DNA of 20,639 nucleotides from Desulfatirhabdium sp040755275 (GTDB lineage: Bacteria > Desulfobacterota > Desulfobacteria > Desulfobacterales > Desulfatirhabdiaceae): assembly GCA_040755275.1 (NCBI GenBank), contig JBFMBE010000052.1, positions 1 through 20,639 of the forward strand, given 5' to 3'. Both the position numbers and the translations under genes were made by a program. Positions 6,302 to 14,194 of this stretch are shown here, piece by piece. The notes beneath the pieces were generated by a model. That model was not told the DNA's origin, ran no database searches, and saw only the letters and a program-made list of their open reading frames with translations. Positions within the stretch are counted from its first letter, which is position 1. The number at the start of each line of letters is the position of its first letter.

Positions 6302-7036
6302 ATGAAAGTCAAACGGAAAATCATTCAGATCGACGAGGAAGCCTGCGATGGATGTGGGCGATGTGTCACCGGGTGTGCGGAAGGCGCGCTCCAGGTCATC
6401 GATGGAAAAGCCCGCGTCGTCAACGAAGTCTTTTGTGACGGGCTCGGTGCCTGCATCGGGGAATGCCCAACCGGTGCGCTGCAACTGATCGAACGGGAGG
6501 CGGAAGAATTCGATGAACGGGCCGTCGAAGAACATCTGCATCGCATGCATCAGGCAGGTCGCTGTCCATCCGCAAGTATTCAGGAACTTCGGTCGGCGGC
6601 CGATTGTGAGAAAGCCAATGTTCCTACAGCATTGAAACCGGAAGAACAGGGCGTACATTCGCATCTGTCCCACTGGCCCATCCAGATCCGGCTTGTGCCG
6701 GCCAACGCGTCTTTTTTGAAGAATGCCGACCTTCTGGTGACTGCGGATTGTGTTCCTGTCAGCTATCCGGCGATGAATGAAACGTTTCTTCCGGGAAGAA
6801 GGATTCTTCTGGGTTGTCCGAAATTCGACAACGTTCAGGAGGCCATCGACAAGTTTACCCAGATCTTTCGGCAGAACGAGATCCGCAGCCTGACGACTCT
6901 GATCATGGAAGTGCCGTGCTGTTCGGGGCTACCATTCATTCTGAAGAAGGCGATGCAGGCTTCCGGGCGCTCCATTCCGTTGACAACGGTTGTCGTGTCG
7001 ACCCGTGGGGAAATCCTGCGTCAGATAGACTCGTAG
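6302..7036 (+). CDS. Ferredoxin-like protein of the hcp operon
   Basis: The 244-residue product has an N-terminal dicluster ferredoxin part. The first cluster motif is Cys15-x2-Cys18-x2-Cys21-x3-Cys25. The second is Cys45-x5-Cys51-x3-Cys55-Pro, where Leu48 stands in place of the usual second cysteine (CDGLGACIGECP), so this site has only three of four standard ligands. The rest (about 80-244) is a domain with PANASFLKNADLLVTADCVPV, GCPKFDN and EVPCCSGLPFIL, giving more cysteines (GC, CC). It probably passes electrons to Hcp or to the siroheme protein encoded next. Ferredoxin-like genes next to hcp (frdX) are known HcpR targets; this protein is larger than a plain ferredoxin. ATG at 6302 has a GGAGCGGTGAGGT region upstream. 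Confidence 0.82.
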   Translation: MKVKRKIIQIDEEACDGCGRCVTGCAEGALQVIDGKARVVNEVFCDGLGACIGECPTGALQLIEREAEEFDERAVEEHLHRMHQAGRCPSASIQELRSAADCEKANVPTALKPEEQGVHSHLSHWPIQIRLVPANASFLKNADLLVTADCVPVSYPAMNETFLPGRRILLGCPKFDNVQEAIDKFTQIFRQNEIRSLTTLIMEVPCCSGLPFILKKAMQASGRSIPLTTVVVSTRGEILRQIDS

Positions 7037-7042
7037 GAAGGC

Positions 7043-7126
7043 CGCTGATTTTTTCCGATGCAGCGAAAAAGGCGGTTGCTTCGCCATGCGGCTCTACAAA
7101 GACTGTCTGAATTTTGCGAGCTCATC
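7043..7126. repeat. Half copy of the type II element inside the hcp operon
   Basis: GCCGCTGATTTTTTCCGATG, then GCAGCGAAAAAGGCGG and TCGCCATGCGGCTC, through TTTTGCGAGCTCATC match the reverse complement of the left arm of copy C (about 1790-1870). Only one arm is present, so it cannot form the full palindrome. It fills almost the whole spacer between the ferredoxin-like gene and the siroheme gene, and its outer end abuts the ATG at 7127. Confidence 0.8.
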
Positions 7127-7930
7127 ATGCTTCAACGTTTCCAATCGATGTTGCCCTGGACCGACGAAGCCGTAAAGGCCGTTGAACGGGTTCCTTTCTT
7201 TGTCCGAAATCGGGTGAAGGCGAAGATCGAGGCCGAGGCTGCAGCTCGTGGCTGCAGCCGGGTTACACTCCAAGAGGTCGAAGATACTCGAAAGCGGTTT
7301 CTGTCGGGCATGCATGAAGATGTTCAGGGCTATCGCATCGAAACCTGTTTTGGCGAAGGGGGATGCCCCAATCGCGTTCTGGATGGCAGCCATTTGGCGG
7401 CACGACTGCGGGAAACCCTAGAATCCGCAGATCTACGGTCGTTTCTTCGGACCCGCCTCGGCGATCGTCTCAAATACCACCACGAATTCCGTGTGGCCCT
7501 GGCCGACTGCCCGAACGCCTGTTCCCAACCCCAGATTCGGGACATCGGCATCATTGCAGGGGTCGAACCCCGGATCGGTTCATCGGAATGCACTCGATGC
7601 GGAGCATGTGGCGCCGCTTGTATCGAGGGGGCCATCGAAGATGGGGCATCATCCGGATGTCCTCGGGTGGATCCGGTCCGCTGTGTTCGATGCGGGCAGT
7701 GTATTGCCGTTTGTCCTACCCAGACGATCACCCGGGGGGCATCCGGCTGGAGGGTGCTGCTGGGTGGAAAATTGGGCCGTCATCCGCGGCTTGCGGAGGC
7801 TCTTCCCGGGCTTTACGACGAAGAAGCCGTCGTTCGAATCGTTTTGGTCGGAGTGGCTCATTTCATGCGTCATTTCGAACCCCATCGTCGTTTCGCCGAC
7901 ATGCTTCCGATGGATATACCCCCCGTATGA
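7127..7930 (+). CDS. PCP_red / siroheme-4Fe-4S / ferredoxin fusion protein
   Basis: The 267-residue product combines three modules. Residues 10-58 resemble the PCP_red domain found at the end of light-independent protochlorophyllide reductase subunits (LPWTDEAVKAVERVPFFVR). Residues about 69-150 resemble the nitrite/sulfite reductase siroheme and 4Fe-4S domain, with Cys74-x5-Cys80 (CFGEGGC) and Cys128-x3-Cys132 (CPNAC), the full siroheme-cluster signature. Residues 155-197 form a two-cluster ferredoxin (Cys155-158-161-165 and Cys186-189-192-196). It is only about half the size of a full sulfite reductase subunit. It probably reduces a small N- or S-oxide, or relays electrons to Hcp. The start is uncertain: 7127 (weak ribosome site inside repeat DNA) or 7148 (Met8, just before LPW). 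Confidence 0.8.
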   Translation: MLQRFQSMLPWTDEAVKAVERVPFFVRNRVKAKIEAEAAARGCSRVTLQEVEDTRKRFLSGMHEDVQGYRIETCFGEGGCPNRVLDGSHLAARLRETLESADLRSFLRTRLGDRLKYHHEFRVALADCPNACSQPQIRDIGIIAGVEPRIGSSECTRCGACGAACIEGAIEDGASSGCPRVDPVRCVRCGQCIAVCPTQTITRGASGWRVLLGGKLGRHPRLAEALPGLYDEEAVVRIVLVGVAHFMRHFEPHRRFADMLPMDIPPV

Positions 7931-7951
7931 GCCATTGATGTCGACAATCTC

Positions 7952-7980
7952 TTGATTTTCCCCTCGCCCTGTCCTATGGT
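7952..7980 (+). promoter_or_regulatory. Candidate promoter for recD2
   Basis: TTGATT (7952-7957) and TATGGT (7975-7980) with a 17-base spacer match consensus at 4/6 positions each. It lies in the 119-bp gap after the siroheme gene. The predicted start, near 7987, precedes both possible recD2 start codons. Confidence 0.4.
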
Positions 7981-8049
7981 TCCACGAATCGACAACGTGA
8001 CGGATCGATCTTGGAATCGGTTCGAATCGAACCACGGGACGGCCTTTCC

Positions 8050-10254
8050 ATGACATCGCCTGCATACCCATCGGCGCCGATCGCCCTTACAGGACTTCTG
8101 GAACGCATCACCCACCACAACGAAGAGACAGGATACACCGTCGCCAAAATTCGGGTGAAGGACAGAAAAGACCTCATCACGGTGATCGGTCACATGATGA
8201 CCCCGAAACCAGGGGAAATCCTCGAGCTTACAGGAGGGTGGATAACCCACCCGAAATACGGCGAACAGTTCAGGTTTTTGGAGTATCGGACGAAAATACC
8301 AGCCACCGTCCAGGGGATCCGCAAATACCTTGGTTCCGGGCTGGTCAAGGGAATCGGCCCCAAAATGGCTGAACGCATCGTATCGCGGTTCGGAGCTGAA
8401 ACGCTCGACATCATCGAAAACCGGATCGAATCGCTGGCTCAGGTTCCCGGAATCGGGCCGAAACGGGTCGCTCTGATTCAGCAGGCCTGGGAAGATCAAA
8501 AGGAAATCAGTGAAGTGATGGTTTTCCTGCAGAGTCATGGGGTGAGTCCGGCATTTGCGACCAAGATATACAAGCAATACGGGAAAGCTTCCCTGGATGT
8601 CGTTCGGGAAAATCCGTACCGGTTGGCTATGGAAATCTTCGGTATCGGATTTCTGACGGCGGATCGGATCGGAGAACGAATCGGCATTCCCAAGGAATCC
8701 CCTCGGAGAGCGGAAGCCGGCGTCGTCTATGTCCTGCATCAGCATGCCGAAAAAGGGCATGTTTACTGTCCTTTCGCAGAACTGCTCCAATCCTGTATCG
8801 ACATCCTCGATATTCCGGTCGATATCGTTTCCGAAGCCGTCGATCGACTCGTTCAGGCCGCAACCCTCATCCGCGAATCCAACCCCCAGCATCCGACAAA
8901 TCGGAACGAAGACCTCATCTATCTGCAGAAATTCCATGTGTGTGAAACCCGCGTGGCGGCAAGGCTTCAGATTCTCAATCGCGCACCGGTCGCCCTACGG
9001 CCTTTCGATTTGGAGGCTGCCATCCAATGGGCCGAGAAGGGGATCGGTATCGAGCTCGCCGACCAGCAGAAGGAAGCCGTTCGTTGTGCGCTTGCACACA
9101 AAACGATGGTCGTCACCGGCGGGCCGGGCACCGGAAAAACGACCATCATTCGGGCGGTGATCCGCATTTTTGCGGCGTTGAATCAGAAGATCCTGCTGAC
9201 CGCTCCCACCGGAAGGGCGGCCAAGCGGATGCAGGAAGCCACCGGCTTTGATGCCCAGACCATCCACCGGTTGCTGGCCTACAGCGTTCAGGCAGGGGGG
9301 TTTCAGAAAGACGAAAACCATCCGCTCGATGCCGATCTGATCATCGTGGATGAGGCTTCCATGATCGATATCGTGTTGATGTATCATTTCCTCAAGGCGG
9401 TAGCTGTATCCACCCGGCTGGTGCTGGTCGGAGACATCGACCAGCTGCCTTCGGTCGGGCCGGGAAACGTTCTCTCCGATATCATTGGATCGAAACTCGT
9501 TCCCGTCATTACCTTGAAGGCCATTTTCCGCCAGGCCCAGAACAGTCGCATCATCGTCAACGCCCATCGGATTCAGCGCGGATATCTGCCGGAGACGGAG
9601 TCGGATGCTTCCCTATCCGATTTTTACGTCATCGAACGGGACGATCCGGACAAGGCAGTCGAAACCATCCTGAACCTCGTGACAGATCGCATTCCGAAAC
9701 GCTTCGGCTTCGATCCCATCGAAGACATTCAAGTGCTCAGTCCGATGAACAAGGGGGGGTGTGGGGTATCGAATCTGAACCTGAAACTGCAGGAACGTCT
9801 CAATCCGACGGGGGTGAGCCTGACCCGAGGGGGGCGGGTCTTCCGGCGTGGGGACAAGGTGATGCAGATCCGCAACAACTATGACAAGGAGGTTTTCAAC
9901 GGTGATATCGGCCGTATTGAGGCCGTCGATCTGGAAGATCAGCAGGTCATTGTTTGTTTCGACGGACGCGAAGTGCCTTATGATGTTTCCGACGTGGACG
10001 AACTGGTTCTGGCTTATGCCATATCCATTCACAAGTCCCAAGGGTCCGAATATCCAGCAGTCATTGTGCCCATCTTGACACAACACTATGTCATGCTGCA
10101 GCGGAACCTCATCTATACGGCCGTTACCCGGGGAAAGAAACTGGTCGTTCTGGTCGGCTCCAGAAAAGCGATTGCCATCGGCATCAAGAACGATCGGGTT
10201 CAGAAGCGCTATTCCTTTCTTTCCGAAAGGTTGCAGGGAAGATCGATCGACTGA
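8050..10254 (+). CDS. recD2: RecD2-family ATP-dependent DNA helicase
   Basis: The 734-residue product is a superfamily 1B helicase of the RecD2 (RecD-like, RecBC-independent) group. The N-terminal region (about 1-90) has the LLERITHHNEETGYTVAKI OB-like start. Helix-hairpin-helix repeats follow (VPGIGPKRVALI and neighbours). The motor has Walker A GGPGTGKTT (about 357-365), Walker B DEASMID, motif III GDIDQLPSVGPG (about 461) and the C-terminal motif AYAISIHKSQGSEYPAV (about 660). It unwinds DNA 5'-3' and serves in DNA repair and replication. The start at 8050 is preferred because LTGLLERI is the usual family N-terminus; an upstream in-frame TTG at 8011 would add 13 residues. No RecB or RecC gene is adjacent. 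It is probably a separate unit from the hcp operon. Confidence 0.95.
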   Translation: MTSPAYPSAPIALTGLLERITHHNEETGYTVAKIRVKDRKDLITVIGHMMTPKPGEILELTGGWITHPKYGEQFRFLEYRTKIPATVQGIRKYLGSGLVKGIGPKMAERIVSRFGAETLDIIENRIESLAQVPGIGPKRVALIQQAWEDQKEISEVMVFLQSHGVSPAFATKIYKQYGKASLDVVRENPYRLAMEIFGIGFLTADRIGERIGIPKESPRRAEAGVVYVLHQHAEKGHVYCPFAELLQSCIDILDIPVDIVSEAVDRLVQAATLIRESNPQHPTNRNEDLIYLQKFHVCETRVAARLQILNRAPVALRPFDLEAAIQWAEKGIGIELADQQKEAVRCALAHKTMVVTGGPGTGKTTIIRAVIRIFAALNQKILLTAPTGRAAKRMQEATGFDAQTIHRLLAYSVQAGGFQKDENHPLDADLIIVDEASMIDIVLMYHFLKAVAVSTRLVLVGDIDQLPSVGPGNVLSDIIGSKLVPVITLKAIFRQAQNSRIIVNAHRIQRGYLPETESDASLSDFYVIERDDPDKAVETILNLVTDRIPKRFGFDPIEDIQVLSPMNKGGCGVSNLNLKLQERLNPTGVSLTRGGRVFRRGDKVMQIRNNYDKEVFNGDIGRIEAVDLEDQQVIVCFDGREVPYDVSDVDELVLAYAISIHKSQGSEYPAVIVPILTQHYVMLQRNLIYTAVTRGKKLVVLVGSRKAIAIGIKNDRVQKRYSFLSERLQGRSID

Positions 10255-10440
10255 GGAGAGGACCGATCCCAGTGGTGTGGGGCGGTTCAAATTCGATTCA
10301 TCCGTTAAATTCGAGTTATTTCTTTCTTGAAGGCGACCTTCATATGGTGTATTGGGGGCGAGGAAATGGACAGGTGAGACCATCAGACCGGCGAATGATG
10401 GGAAGGCGATGCCGGAATGAAGCCCCTGCCGATCAAAACG

Positions 10441-10754
10441 TGATGGATTCGCAAAAAGTCAGGTAGTCTCTGTTAAGCTGCATGGCGGTGTAACCACCTT
10501 TTTCGCTGCATCGGATAAACTCAGCTGCCCGAGCTCGTAAGGTCCGGACGTCAGGGCAGTCATTCGATACGGGCAGTCAAAACGTAACGGATTGATTTTC
10601 AACGCATTGTATTTCGCTGAACGACGCCCGGCCCAACGATCTCCGGCGGCTTCAAACAAGCATCCGCTGCAGCATCAACAGGCGGTCGCCCCGCCATGCT
10701 CAGGCCCGGCAATCAACACAATCGGGGTGAGAGCGCCTTTTTGCAACGCCATCA
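10441..10754. repeat. Type II palindromic repeat element, copy D, with target duplication
   Basis: This 314-bp element is closely similar to copy C throughout, with termini TGATGGATTCGCAAAAAGTC and (inverted) TGATGGCGTTGCAAAAAGGC. AAACG flanks both ends exactly (10436-10440 and 10755-10759). The left inner arm (GGCGGTGTAACCACC) has drifted from the right arm (GGCGGTCGCCCCGCC), so pairing there is weaker than in copy C. A frame of 66 codons on the minus strand is broken in copy C and is taken as non-coding. Confidence 0.9.
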
Positions 10755-10923
10755 AAACGTATGAGGCGCAATCTTTGTTTTGCCTTGAACGAATGGGTGC
10801 CCACGATCCAAGATGTTCTCGCTATTGATCCGAAATCTCGTATCGGGCCATTGGCGGGGCTACCTTACAACATTCGGATTCCGGATAGAGGTGACGTTAT
10901 ACGAGTAGTCCATCATCTCTGCC

Positions 10924-10972
10924 TCGCCATGCGGCTCAACAGAGATGGGCGGACGTGTTGCGAGCTCATGAT
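10924..10972. repeat. Decayed type II fragment upstream of the TRAP operon
   Basis: TCGCCATGCGGCTCAACAGAGA followed by TTGCGAGCTCATGAT resembles the end of the half copy at 7043-7126 (TCGCCATGCGGCTC, then TTTTGCGAGCTCATCAT). The middle differs and the other arm is missing. It lies about 100 bases before dctQ. Confidence 0.5.
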
Positions 10973-11069
10973 CCTGTCCATTTCGGTATCTTCGTTCCCA
11001 TAGGTGAACCGAGCCTGTGAAGGCCAGCCGGAGGCGATCTTTTCACGATATAGGAGGTCCTGACAACGT

Positions 11070-11606
11070 ATGATCGATTTTTTTCGGAAACTCTGCACCA
11101 CTATCGACGGTATCAACAAGTTCATCGGAAAAATCACCTCCTGGGCGGCGCTTGTCGTCGTTCTGGTCGTGTTCATCGATGTCGTCATGCGCTATGCCAT
11201 GAACACCAGCTATGTCTTCATGCAGGAGCTCGAATGGCATCTGTTTGCGTTCATTTTTCTCATTGGGGCTGGATATACCCTTTATAAAGACGCTCATGTC
11301 CGGGTGGATATTTTTTACCAGAGGCTGGGTGACAAAGGCCGTGCGTGGATCGATTTTCTCGGTACGATGCTGTTCCTCATTCCGGGTTGCTACCTGATCA
11401 TTACGACATCCTACAAATTCGCCCATACCTCTTTCATGAACCTCGAAGGCTCGCCCGATCCCGGCGGCATCCCGTACCGCTTCATCATCAAATCCGCCAT
11501 TCCCGTTGGTTATGTGCTGATTCTGCTTCAGGGTATCGCCATGGGCATCCGGAGCTTCTTTACGATCATCGGCAAGGACCTCGATCCGCGGAAGGAGAAA
11601 GGCTGA
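11070..11606 (+). CDS. dctQ: TRAP transporter small membrane subunit (DctQ type)
   Basis: The 178-residue protein has four predicted membrane helices (about 23-43, 58-75, 93-115 and 137-160). It has family features such as VVVFIDVVMRYAMNTSYVFMQELEWHLFAFIFLIGAGYTLYKDAHVRVDI (seen in part at residues 35-85), where the W/E-rich helix and the D-x-HVRVD turn are typical. DctQ pairs with the large DctM subunit in the inner membrane. ATG 11070 has AGGAGG upstream, but at 12 bases, longer than usual. The stop overlaps the dctM start by one base (TGATG), implying translational coupling. Cysteines and charges show nothing odd. The call is firm; substrate cannot be told from this subunit. Confidence 0.93.
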   Translation: MIDFFRKLCTTIDGINKFIGKITSWAALVVVLVVFIDVVMRYAMNTSYVFMQELEWHLFAFIFLIGAGYTLYKDAHVRVDIFYQRLGDKGRAWIDFLGTMLFLIPGCYLIITTSYKFAHTSFMNLEGSPDPGGIPYRFIIKSAIPVGYVLILLQGIAMGIRSFFTIIGKDLDPRKEKG

Positions 11607-12931
11607 TGGAATACCTTGCCGGTTGGATGTTTCTGGCGATGTCCATTCTGATCATGGTCGGTTTTCCCGTGACCTTCACCCTGCTGGGAACGGCCCTTAC
11701 CTTTGGATTGATCGGCTTTGGATGGAATTTTTTCAATCTTCTCCCGCTGCGCATCTGGGGGGTCATGAACAACGTGACCTTGCTGGCGGTTCCTCTTTTC
11801 GTTTTCATGGGGGTCATGCTGGAGCGCTCCGGGCTTGCAGAAGAGCTTCTCGATACGATGGGGCTGGTCTTTGCCAAGCTGCGGGGCGGGCTTGCGGTTT
11901 CGGTCGTCGTCGTGGGTGCTTTGCTCGGTGCATCGACGGGTATCGTCGGTGCAACCGTCGTGACGATGGGACTGATCGCTGTTCCCACGATGCTCAAGCG
12001 GAACTATCAGAAAGAACTTGCCACGGGTACGGTTGCCGCATCCGGTACGCTGGGCCAGATCATTCCACCCAGCATCATTTTGGTGCTTTTGGGGGATATC
12101 ATCGGTGTGCCGGTCGGCGATCTGTTCATGGCCGCCGTTTTTCCCGGTCTGGTGCTGGTCGGTTTGTATATCACCTACATTGTCATTGCCTGCCTCGTCA
12201 AACCGAATTGGGCCCCGCTCATCCCCAAGGAAGAGCTTGATGTCCTGAAATCCGGCCGGTTTTGGGGACGTGTCAGCAAGGCCCTTTTCCCGCCGCTTTT
12301 TCTGATGGTTGCCGTTCTGGGCTCCATGTTTGCAGGTATTGCATCTCCGACGGAAGCCGCCTCTGTTGGGGCCGTCGGAGCGACCTTGCTGACGATCATG
12401 AATCGGAAATTTACGGTTCAGATTCTTCGGGAAGTCTGTTTCTCTACGATGCAGCTTACCAGCATGGTGTTCATCATTCTGGTAGGTGCCGCAGCCTTCG
12501 GTCTGGTTTTTCGTGGAACCGGAGGGGATACGCTCGTGCGGGAATTTTTGGGTGGGTTGGCAGCCACTCACGGCAAGTGGTTCGTCTTCACCATCGTTAT
12601 GCTCGTCATTTTCCTCGTCGGATTCTTTCTCGATTTCATCGAGATCGTGTTTATCCATGTTCCAGTGCTGGCGCCCATCATCATCGAATTCGGCATCGAT
12701 CCCCTGTGGTTCTGTGTGCTTCTGGCGGTCAACCTGCAGACGTCCTTTCTGACACCGCCATTCGGGTTTTCGCTCTTTTATCTGAAAGCCGTCACTCCGC
12801 CGGAGGTGGAAACCGGTCATATCTACAGGGGCATTATCCCCTTTGTCGTTCTGCAATTGATCGGTTTGACGATTTGTGTGCTGTTTCCGATTCTGTCCAC
12901 CTGGCTGCCGAAAGTGGTATTTGCGAATTGA
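11606..12931 (+). CDS. dctM: TRAP transporter large permease subunit (DctM type)
   Basis: The 441-residue protein has about 12 hydrophobic helices and characteristic DctM segments: GASTGIVGATVVTMGLIAVPTM, ASGTLGQIIPPSIILVLLGDI, SPTEAASVGAVGA and NLQTSFLTPPFGFSLFYLKAV. These are the hairpins that form the transport site in the ion-transporter superfamily fold. It drives Na+- or H+-coupled uptake of an organic acid handed over by the binding protein. The ATG lies inside the dctQ stop codon. A 106-bp gap separates it from dctP. Length and motifs are complete; no anomalies. Confidence 0.95.
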   Translation: MEYLAGWMFLAMSILIMVGFPVTFTLLGTALTFGLIGFGWNFFNLLPLRIWGVMNNVTLLAVPLFVFMGVMLERSGLAEELLDTMGLVFAKLRGGLAVSVVVVGALLGASTGIVGATVVTMGLIAVPTMLKRNYQKELATGTVAASGTLGQIIPPSIILVLLGDIIGVPVGDLFMAAVFPGLVLVGLYITYIVIACLVKPNWAPLIPKEELDVLKSGRFWGRVSKALFPPLFLMVAVLGSMFAGIASPTEAASVGAVGATLLTIMNRKFTVQILREVCFSTMQLTSMVFIILVGAAAFGLVFRGTGGDTLVREFLGGLAATHGKWFVFTIVMLVIFLVGFFLDFIEIVFIHVPVLAPIIIEFGIDPLWFCVLLAVNLQTSFLTPPFGFSLFYLKAVTPPEVETGHIYRGIIPFVVLQLIGLTICVLFPILSTWLPKVVFAN

Positions 12932-12947
12932 AGGGTATTTCTTAACT

Positions 12948-12961
12948 CGATGTACACATCG
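12948..12961 (+). other. Small hairpin between dctM and dctP
   Basis: CGATG-TACA-CATCG followed by TTT lies 17 bases after the dctM stop. It is too short to be a strong terminator, but could stabilise mRNA ends and help set different levels of the membrane subunits and the binding protein. Confidence 0.25.
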
Positions 12962-13037
12962 TTTCTCCGTTGCCGATCATTTCAACCCTTGTGCCGTACA
13001 ACCATCAACCGATTCATCAATGAAAGGAGCAAGCTGC

Positions 13038-14144
13038 ATGGAAAGAAGAGAATTTCTGAAGAAGACTTCCATGGCCGCGGCTGCCGTCGCTGCCGCCTCC
13101 GCTGTCACCGCCCCCACGATTTTGGCTGCGGACAAGACCTACATGTGGAAAATGGTGACCACCTGGACCCCCAACTTGCCGGTGCTGCAAACGGGAGCCG
13201 AGCGTTTCGCAAAACGGGTGGAAGAGGCCACAAACGGAAGAATCAAAATCCAGGTCTATGCTGCCGGTGAACTGGTTCCTGCCCTGGGCGTCTTTGATGC
13301 AGTTTCGGATGGAACAGTGGAATGCGGCTCTGGTGCCAGCTATTACTGGGCGGGGAAGGTGCCTGCAGGTCAGTGGTTTTCTTCGGTTCCGTTTGGCCTC
13401 AATCCCCAGGGGATCAATGCGTGGTTCTACAGTGGAGGAGGTCTGAAACTCTGGGAAGAAGTCTATGCTCCTTTCAACGTGATCCCTCGCCCGCAGGGAA
13501 ACACCGGTGTGCAGATGGGTGGATGGTTCCGCAAAGAGATGAAAACCATCGACGATTATAAAGGACTCAAAATGCGTATTCCAGGCCTTGGTGGAAAGGT
13601 GGTGGCAAAGGCCGGAGGAACCGTTACCCTCATGCCTGCAGGGGAGATCTTCACCTCTCTCGAGCGAGGCGTGATCGATGCCACCGAATGGGTCGGCCCT
13701 CTTCACGACCTGCGGATGGGTTTCTACAAGGCGGCCAAATACTACTACTATCCGGGATGGCATGAACCGGGAACGACACTGGAAGTCATCTTCAACAAGA
13801 AGGCTTATGAATCTCTGCCGAAAGATCTTCAGGTGATTCTCGATGCCGTCGCTATGGAAACCAATCTGTGGAGTCTGTGCGAATTCGAGGCAGGCAATGG
13901 GGCGGCACTCGAAGAGCTGATTACGGTTCACAAGGTCAATCTGATGGAATTTCCGGCGCCCATGATGGATGCGCTCCGGAAACTGTCTTATGAAGTGCTG
14001 GAAGAAGAGGCTGCCAAGGACCCGATGTCCAAGAAGGTCCACGAGGCGTTCAAGAAGTTCAAGAAGCAGGTCGGGGTGTGGGGAACGATTGCAGACAAGT
14101 CCTATTTCGAAACCATTGCCGAGAAATACAGCCTGAAGGCCTAA
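13038..14144 (+). CDS. dctP: TRAP transporter substrate-binding protein (DctP, TakP-like), Tat-exported
   Basis: The 368-residue product starts MERREFLKKTSMAAAAVAAAS. This is a twin-arginine signal (R-R-E-F-L-K) followed by a long alanine-rich core and a cut near APTILAADK. The mature protein is a TRAP binding protein. Segments such as TTWTPNLPVLQTGAERFAKRV, YAAGELVPALGVFDAV, GLKMRIPGLGGKVV, GVIDATEWVGP and YYYPGWHEPGTTLE resemble the TakP group that binds 2-oxo acids or related carboxylates. GAERFAKRV and the conserved arginine in MRIPG would hold the carboxylate. AAAGGAGC lies 7 bases before the ATG. Folded export by Tat in a family that mostly uses Sec suggests cofactor, metal or dimer assembly before export; the substrate is inferred only at class level. 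Confidence 0.9.
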   Translation: MERREFLKKTSMAAAAVAAASAVTAPTILAADKTYMWKMVTTWTPNLPVLQTGAERFAKRVEEATNGRIKIQVYAAGELVPALGVFDAVSDGTVECGSGASYYWAGKVPAGQWFSSVPFGLNPQGINAWFYSGGGLKLWEEVYAPFNVIPRPQGNTGVQMGGWFRKEMKTIDDYKGLKMRIPGLGGKVVAKAGGTVTLMPAGEIFTSLERGVIDATEWVGPLHDLRMGFYKAAKYYYYPGWHEPGTTLEVIFNKKAYESLPKDLQVILDAVAMETNLWSLCEFEAGNGAALEELITVHKVNLMEFPAPMMDALRKLSYEVLEEEAAKDPMSKKVHEAFKKFKKQVGVWGTIADKSYFETIAEKYSLKA

Positions 14145-14150
14145 CTTTTC

Positions 14151-14181
14151 TGTAGCCCGGGTTGTTCAACCCGGGCTTACA
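14151..14181. terminator. Hairpin at the end of the TRAP operon
   Basis: TGTAGCCCGGGTT (14151-14163) pairs with AACCCGGGCTTACA (14168-14181) with one bulged base and a GTTC loop, 6 bases after the dctP stop. There is no T-run after it on plus, although CTTTTC precedes it. It may end the mRNA or protect its 3' end. Confidence 0.55.
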
Positions 14182-14194
14182 TGTGCTGAAATCG

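Larger units (their letters stand above)
10255..11069. other. 815-bp gene-free region between recD2 and the TRAP operon
   Basis: It holds type II element copy D (10441-10754) and a decayed fragment (10924-10972). Outside these I see only a small hairpin (GAAGG-CGA-CCTTC, about 10331-10343) and no convincing terminator for recD2. The TRAP promoter is not clear; GTTATAC near 10891 could be a -10 box but lacks a good -35. Short open frames here run through the repeat and show no family features. Confidence 0.6.

Noticed and set aside
7058..7126. Longer siroheme protein starting at ATG 7058
   Set aside because: The added residues are read from the repeat fragment and are not expected in the PCP_red family; the ribosome-site-like AGGAAGG is too far upstream.
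10459..10659. 66-codon minus-strand frame reading MFEAAGDRW, similar to one at 19823-20023
   Set aside because: Both lie inside type II repeat elements and begin at TTG. The similarity reflects the repeat; the same frame is broken by stop codons in copy C (1790-2102).
10761..11003. 80-codon plus-strand frame before the TRAP operon
   Set aside because: It crosses a decayed repeat fragment, has no good ribosome-binding site and no family features.
11528..12856. 442-codon open frame on the minus strand
   Set aside because: It is antisense to dctM. Its translation is rich in His, Asp, Gln and Arg with no hydrophobic or family pattern, the usual reverse image of a membrane-protein gene.
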